A stretch of 64,000 nt of DNA from an uncultured Oxalobacter sp. GTDB lineage: Bacteria > Pseudomonadota > Gammaproteobacteria > Burkholderiales > Burkholderiaceae_D. Shown piece after piece: positions 60,870 through 64,000 of the stretch. The notes under the pieces are model-generated. The model ran no database searches. It was given only the letters and a program-made list of their open reading frames with translations, and was not told the DNA's origin. The position numbers and the translations under genes are program-made. Each line of letters opens with the position of its first letter. The stretch's first letter is position 1. The stretch spans positions 434,001-498,000 of the forward strand of contig CAKQWF010000001.1 of assembly GCA_934277985.1 (NCBI GenBank), read 5' to 3'.

Positions 60870-63140
60870 ATGCCTATCCAATCTGTATTCTGCAAGGTAG
60901 GCGTTTTCCGCCTGTCGGTTCTGTCGGCTGCGCTGGTGGTTGCGTTGCCTTCTTTTGCGGCATCAGGTAACCAGGTCATTTCGTCTTATTCGACGACGGA
61001 CGATATGGAAATTACGAGTGGTGCCTATAGTTTGACTTTCGGAAGCGGGGAAAAAGCCGATTTTGCCGTGTTCGCTCAGCAAAATGCCAGGATTGACATG
61101 CTGGGCAACAATAATTTCATGACGGTCAATGCAAAGCCCGGCAATGTCGGGGTCGGTGTGGAAGCGCAGCCGGGATCGCGTGTGACGATCGGTAATGCCA
61201 ATTCCAGTACGACGATCAACGTTACCAGTGATACATGGATTATGGGGGTCAGGGCGGGGGGACCGGGCAATACCGGCGGTCAGGGTGCCTATGTGGAAAT
61301 CAACGGAAAGAATCTGACGGTCAATGCCGAATCGACAGGAACGGATCCGGGGGATACGGTATATGGCTTGTATGCGCAGAATGCTTCGACGAATGCTGCG
61401 GAAAATGAGCGGGCGACGCTGGTCGTCAATGCCGAGAATACGGTCATCAATGTCGCCAGCGGCGCCGAGGGAGCGGCTTCCGGTCTGGTTGCCATGTCGC
61501 AGGGTATCCTGAAGGTCAACGGCAATCTGGAAGTCAATGCCGATGACGCGATCGTGGCCCGCGGCGGTGCGATTGTCCGTGTCAACGAGGCAGGGGACAA
61601 GACCGTCAAACTCAATGGCAATATCGATTTCAATTTCGACAAGGCGACTTCGGGGACGGTCGCCGATGCCGATGTGCTGGTCAATCTCAACGGCGCCGGT
61701 TCCTACTGGAACGGCAATGCCGTGACGTCCTATGGTACCGGTCAGCCTGGCGATCCGGGGTATCTGGAAGTCAGCGGTCTGAAGTTGGGGCTGTCCAACG
61801 GGGCGCAGTGGAATCCGTCGCTGGTTTCCGAACACGGGGATACGACATCGGGATTGCAGACTGTGGCGATCAACGATTTGGCGATGAACGGCGGGGTCAT
61901 CAATCTCAATCACGGCAGTGCGCAGACGGTCAGGGTGGAAAATCTTTCCGGTACGGGCGGTACGGTCAATGTACGCGCCAGCACGGCAGACGGCACGCAG
62001 TTCGATATGGGCAAGCTGGCGGTCGATCAGGTCAGCGGTGATGCCCGCATGGCGGTGAATTTCACCGGTATCACGGCCGATGATGTGAAGGATATGACGG
62101 GGCTGAAAGATGCGGTGCAGGTTACGGGAACCGGAAGTACCGGCAGCCTGACGCAGTTGCAGAGCGTTCAGGAAGGTATCGTCAACGGGGCGATGACGCA
62201 GGTCGTGGACGGTACGGGCAATGTCGTTTCGCAAAGCGAGGCGAAGAATACGGGTACGGATGCGCTGCAAATGATCAGCGCGATGAATTTCCTGACGTTC
62301 CGTGCGCAGATGAACGATGTGTCGAAGCGGATGGGCGATTTGCGCACGATGCCGCAGGCAGATGGCATGTGGGCGAGAGCGATTGCAGGTCAGAGCGAAT
62401 ACAAGAACATCCACAATACGTACCAGACCTTGCAGATCGGCGCGGACAAGCGTATCGGCGATTTTTATGTGGGTGCCACGGCCAGTTATACGGACGGTGA
62501 CGGTTCGCTGGAAAACGGTTCGACTGACGACAAGAATTACAGTTTCGGTCTGTACGGCGGCTGGATGGGTGAAAGCGGCCAGTATGTGGACGTGATCGTG
62601 AAGCGGCACAAGCTCCAGAGCGAATACGATATTTATTACCAGAATGGTGCATCCGGTTCGGGCAGTATGGATACCTGGGGTACCAGCGTGAGTGTGGAAT
62701 ACGGCTGGCGTCTCGGACTGGGGGATAGCGGTTATTATGTCGAGCCGCAGGCGGAATTGATGCTGGGGCATTTGAGCGGGACGAGCTATACCAACCATAC
62801 GAATCTGGGCAATGCTCGCGTCAAACAGGATGGTATCGATACGGTGGTGGGCCGTCTGGGTGTCGCGGCGGGCTGGGTATCGCCGGACAAGACCGGCAGT
62901 GCGTATGTCCGCGCCAGTGTGTTGCATGACTGGGAAGGCGAGGCCAAAACGCGGGTCAGCATGAACGGTCGCAGCATGAGCGAGACGGAAGATATGGGCG
63001 GTACCTGGGGTGAATTCGCACTGGGCGGTACGTTCAATATCAACAAGAGTCTGGCGGCTTATGGTGAAATCGAAACGACTGCCGGTAATCCGGTCAGAAC
63101 CACGTATCAGGTATCAGGCGGTATCCGGTACAGTTTCTAG
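60870..63140 (+). CDS. Intact autotransporter (type V secretion)
   Basis: 756 residues. Signal peptide LSVLSAALVVALPSFA, cleaved before ASGNQ. The passenger is beta-helix-like, with repeats of the type A-x-VTVNAE/NGNLEVNADD. The barrel starts near residue 480 (WARAIAGQSEYKNI and GLYGGWMGESGQY) and ends in YSF, the terminal aromatic signal. Start ATG 60870 follows AAGGAAAG. Unlike the autotransporter at 39912 it is uninterrupted. Adhesion or aggregation is the usual role. Confidence 0.9.
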   Translation: MPIQSVFCKVGVFRLSVLSAALVVALPSFAASGNQVISSYSTTDDMEITSGAYSLTFGSGEKADFAVFAQQNARIDMLGNNNFMTVNAKPGNVGVGVEAQPGSRVTIGNANSSTTINVTSDTWIMGVRAGGPGNTGGQGAYVEINGKNLTVNAESTGTDPGDTVYGLYAQNASTNAAENERATLVVNAENTVINVASGAEGAASGLVAMSQGILKVNGNLEVNADDAIVARGGAIVRVNEAGDKTVKLNGNIDFNFDKATSGTVADADVLVNLNGAGSYWNGNAVTSYGTGQPGDPGYLEVSGLKLGLSNGAQWNPSLVSEHGDTTSGLQTVAINDLAMNGGVINLNHGSAQTVRVENLSGTGGTVNVRASTADGTQFDMGKLAVDQVSGDARMAVNFTGITADDVKDMTGLKDAVQVTGTGSTGSLTQLQSVQEGIVNGAMTQVVDGTGNVVSQSEAKNTGTDALQMISAMNFLTFRAQMNDVSKRMGDLRTMPQADGMWARAIAGQSEYKNIHNTYQTLQIGADKRIGDFYVGATASYTDGDGSLENGSTDDKNYSFGLYGGWMGESGQYVDVIVKRHKLQSEYDIYYQNGASGSGSMDTWGTSVSVEYGWRLGLGDSGYYVEPQAELMLGHLSGTSYTNHTNLGNARVKQDGIDTVVGRLGVAAGWVSPDKTGSAYVRASVLHDWEGEAKTRVSMNGRSMSETEDMGGTWGEFALGGTFNINKSLAAYGEIETTAGNPVRTTYQVSGGIRYSF

Positions 63141-63180
63141 GACGATACCATCTCCGGCAGTAAACGGGCGGTGGCAGGCA

Positions 63181-63214
63181 ACCCTGTTCCCATTTGACGG
63201 GAACAGGGTTTTTT
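63181..63214 (+). terminator. Rho-independent terminator after the autotransporter gene
   Basis: ACCCTGTTCCC (63181-63191) pairs with GGGAACAGGGT (63199-63209), followed by TTTTT. Ends the 60870-63140 gene. Confidence 0.92.
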
Positions 63215-63245
63215 CATGGGAAAACGGGAGTCGGTGAAGGACGAC

Positions 63246-63341
63246 GGGAATGCCTGTCGGACGGGCAGGGGGTGCAAGCTGTTGTCAGGCAAGGGAAAAG
63301 CCGTTTTGTTCACGGGGTTGTCCACAGGAAACGGGGATAAG
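63246..63341 (+). repeat. Dispersed ~100-bp repeat, copy D
   Basis: GGGAATGCCTGTCGG, GGGCAGGGGGTGCAAGC, TTGTCAGGCAAGGGAAAAGCC, TTGTTCACGGG, then TTGTCCACA and GGGGATAAG. Closest to copy C. It lies 32 bases after the autotransporter terminator; the rest of 63342-63550 shows nothing else. Confidence 0.88.
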
Positions 63342-63550
63342 GTCGTCTCTGTCGCGGGATGCGCGTGTGTCGGGGCTGGTGGGGGGCGGCAGGTGCTGCC
63401 GGATGGTTTTTTCATGCCGTTGCATGGTGGCGGCGGTTTCGTGCGGGATGCTGTCTGTGTGGTTTTCAGGTTGTGTCAGGCGGTGCGGTGTGCGGGGATG
63501 ATGGCGCAGACGGGGCGCTTTTTCCGGACAGGGGGGCCGGAAGGTGGGGG

Positions 63551-64000
63551 TTATTCTGCGATCGGGGTCGTTTTGGTGGTGTCGGTGCCGGTTTGTGTGG
63601 TGCCGAGCAGGTCGTTGAGGGTGTTTTGTGCGTCGGCATCGCCTGCGATGGCGGCTTTCTGGAGCCAGTAACCGGCTTTGGCGATGTTTTTTTCGACGCC
63701 GATGCCCCGGTAGTAGAGGGTGCCGAGGAAGGTTTGGGCGTCTGTGTTGCCGCCTGTCGCCGCTTTTTCAAGCCATTCGGCGGCTTTTTGCGGGTCGCGT
63801 GTGGTGGCTTGTCCGGAGAAGTACATCATGCCGAGGGCGGCTTGTGCGTTGGCGTCGCCCCGTTCGGCGGCTTGCGAGAACCGGCGGAAGGCTTCTTCGG
63901 TGTTGGCCGGCAGTTCTTTGCCGTCCAGATACAGGATGCCGAGGAAGGTCGCGGCGTCGTTTTCGCCCTGGTCGGCGGCGCGTACCAGCCAGCGTTCGGC
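63551..64000 (-). CDS. Sel1-repeat protein, C-terminal part
   Basis: The gene extends past the right edge; about 149 C-terminal residues are present. At least four Sel1 repeats are visible, for example FLGILYLDGKELPANTEEA, ALGMMYFSGQATTRDPQKA and FLGTLYYRGIGVEKNIAKA. It ends TKTTPIAE. Probably secreted like its relatives, but the N-terminus cannot be checked here. Confidence 0.85.
   Translation of the reverse strand, partial: AERWLVRAADQGENDAATFLGILYLDGKELPANTEEAFRRFSQAAERGDANAQAALGMMYFSGQATTRDPQKAAEWLEKAATGGNTDAQTFLGTLYYRGIGVEKNIAKAGYWLQKAAIAGDADAQNTLNDLLGTTQTGTDTTKTTPIAE

Noticed and set aside
60963-62927. Long minus-strand frame antisense to the autotransporter
   Set aside because: Arg/His/Ile-rich shadow typical of the opposite strand of a GC-rich gene; the plus strand has a signal peptide, barrel and terminator.

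Overview
The window looks like a chromosome segment of a GC-rich betaproteobacterium. The evidence is indirect: most genes have strong third-position G/C, the genome uses Rrf2, HxlR and ArsR regulators, LexA and Fur-type boxes, two type V autotransporters, a split ChrA pair and a very large set of secreted Sel1-repeat proteins. Burkholderiales (Oxalobacteraceae or Sutterellaceae-like) is my best guess, but no rRNA or other phylogenetic marker gene is present to settle it. Genes are densely packed, with many ATGA overlaps, and no insertion sequence or CRISPR array is visible.

Layout. 1-13.8 kb: a copper-type P-ATPase (partial) divergent from an HxlR regulator, a small membrane protein, a DinG/YoaA helicase, a MATE exporter, a YjjG-like phosphatase coupled to a TPR/HEPN-like protein, a sensor with two solute-binding-like regions and degenerate GGDEF plus intact EAL, and a KAP NTPase. 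13.8-17.9 kb: a gene-poor stretch with two terminator-ended small-RNA candidates (one under a Fur-like box), then a defence-type cluster: a RloA-like ATPase, a RloB-like TOPRIM protein and an AT-richer gene that resembles the anti-CRISPR AcrVA2. 17.9-22 kb: sulfur amino-acid genes (a two-enzyme PLP fusion, cysK and an Rrf2 regulator with a clear operator). 22-24 kb: a non-coding region with a well-formed small RNA gene, a dispersed repeat, a 12-bp tandem repeat and a small membrane protein. 24-47 kb: mainly housekeeping and envelope genes: Sel1 proteins, an ArsR-permease-thioredoxin operon with two matching operators, a PAS-PAS-GGDEF cyclase, rhodanese, YdcF, SDR, thymidylate synthase, a frameshifted autotransporter, a GT2 glycosyltransferase, two acetyltransferases and a succinate-semialdehyde-type dehydrogenase. 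47-58 kb: a LexA-boxed UmuD-like protein lacking both catalytic residues, a large Sel1 protein, and a type I restriction-modification operon (hsdM - SIR2-like gene - hsdS - hsdR). 58-64 kb: a methyltransferase, Sel1 proteins, a split chromate-transporter pair and an intact autotransporter.

How parts work together. Two defence loci (RloAB-like and the type I system with an embedded SIR2-like gene) and an anti-CRISPR-like gene suggest past exchange with phages or plasmids. Envelope biology dominates the rest: at least six Sel1/TPR proteins with export signals or membrane anchors and two autotransporters. A roughly 100-bp repeat carrying a TTGTCCACA/GGGGATAAG core occurs four times in the same orientation in non-coding gaps, with weaker relatives elsewhere. 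It is the main unexplained structure in the window.
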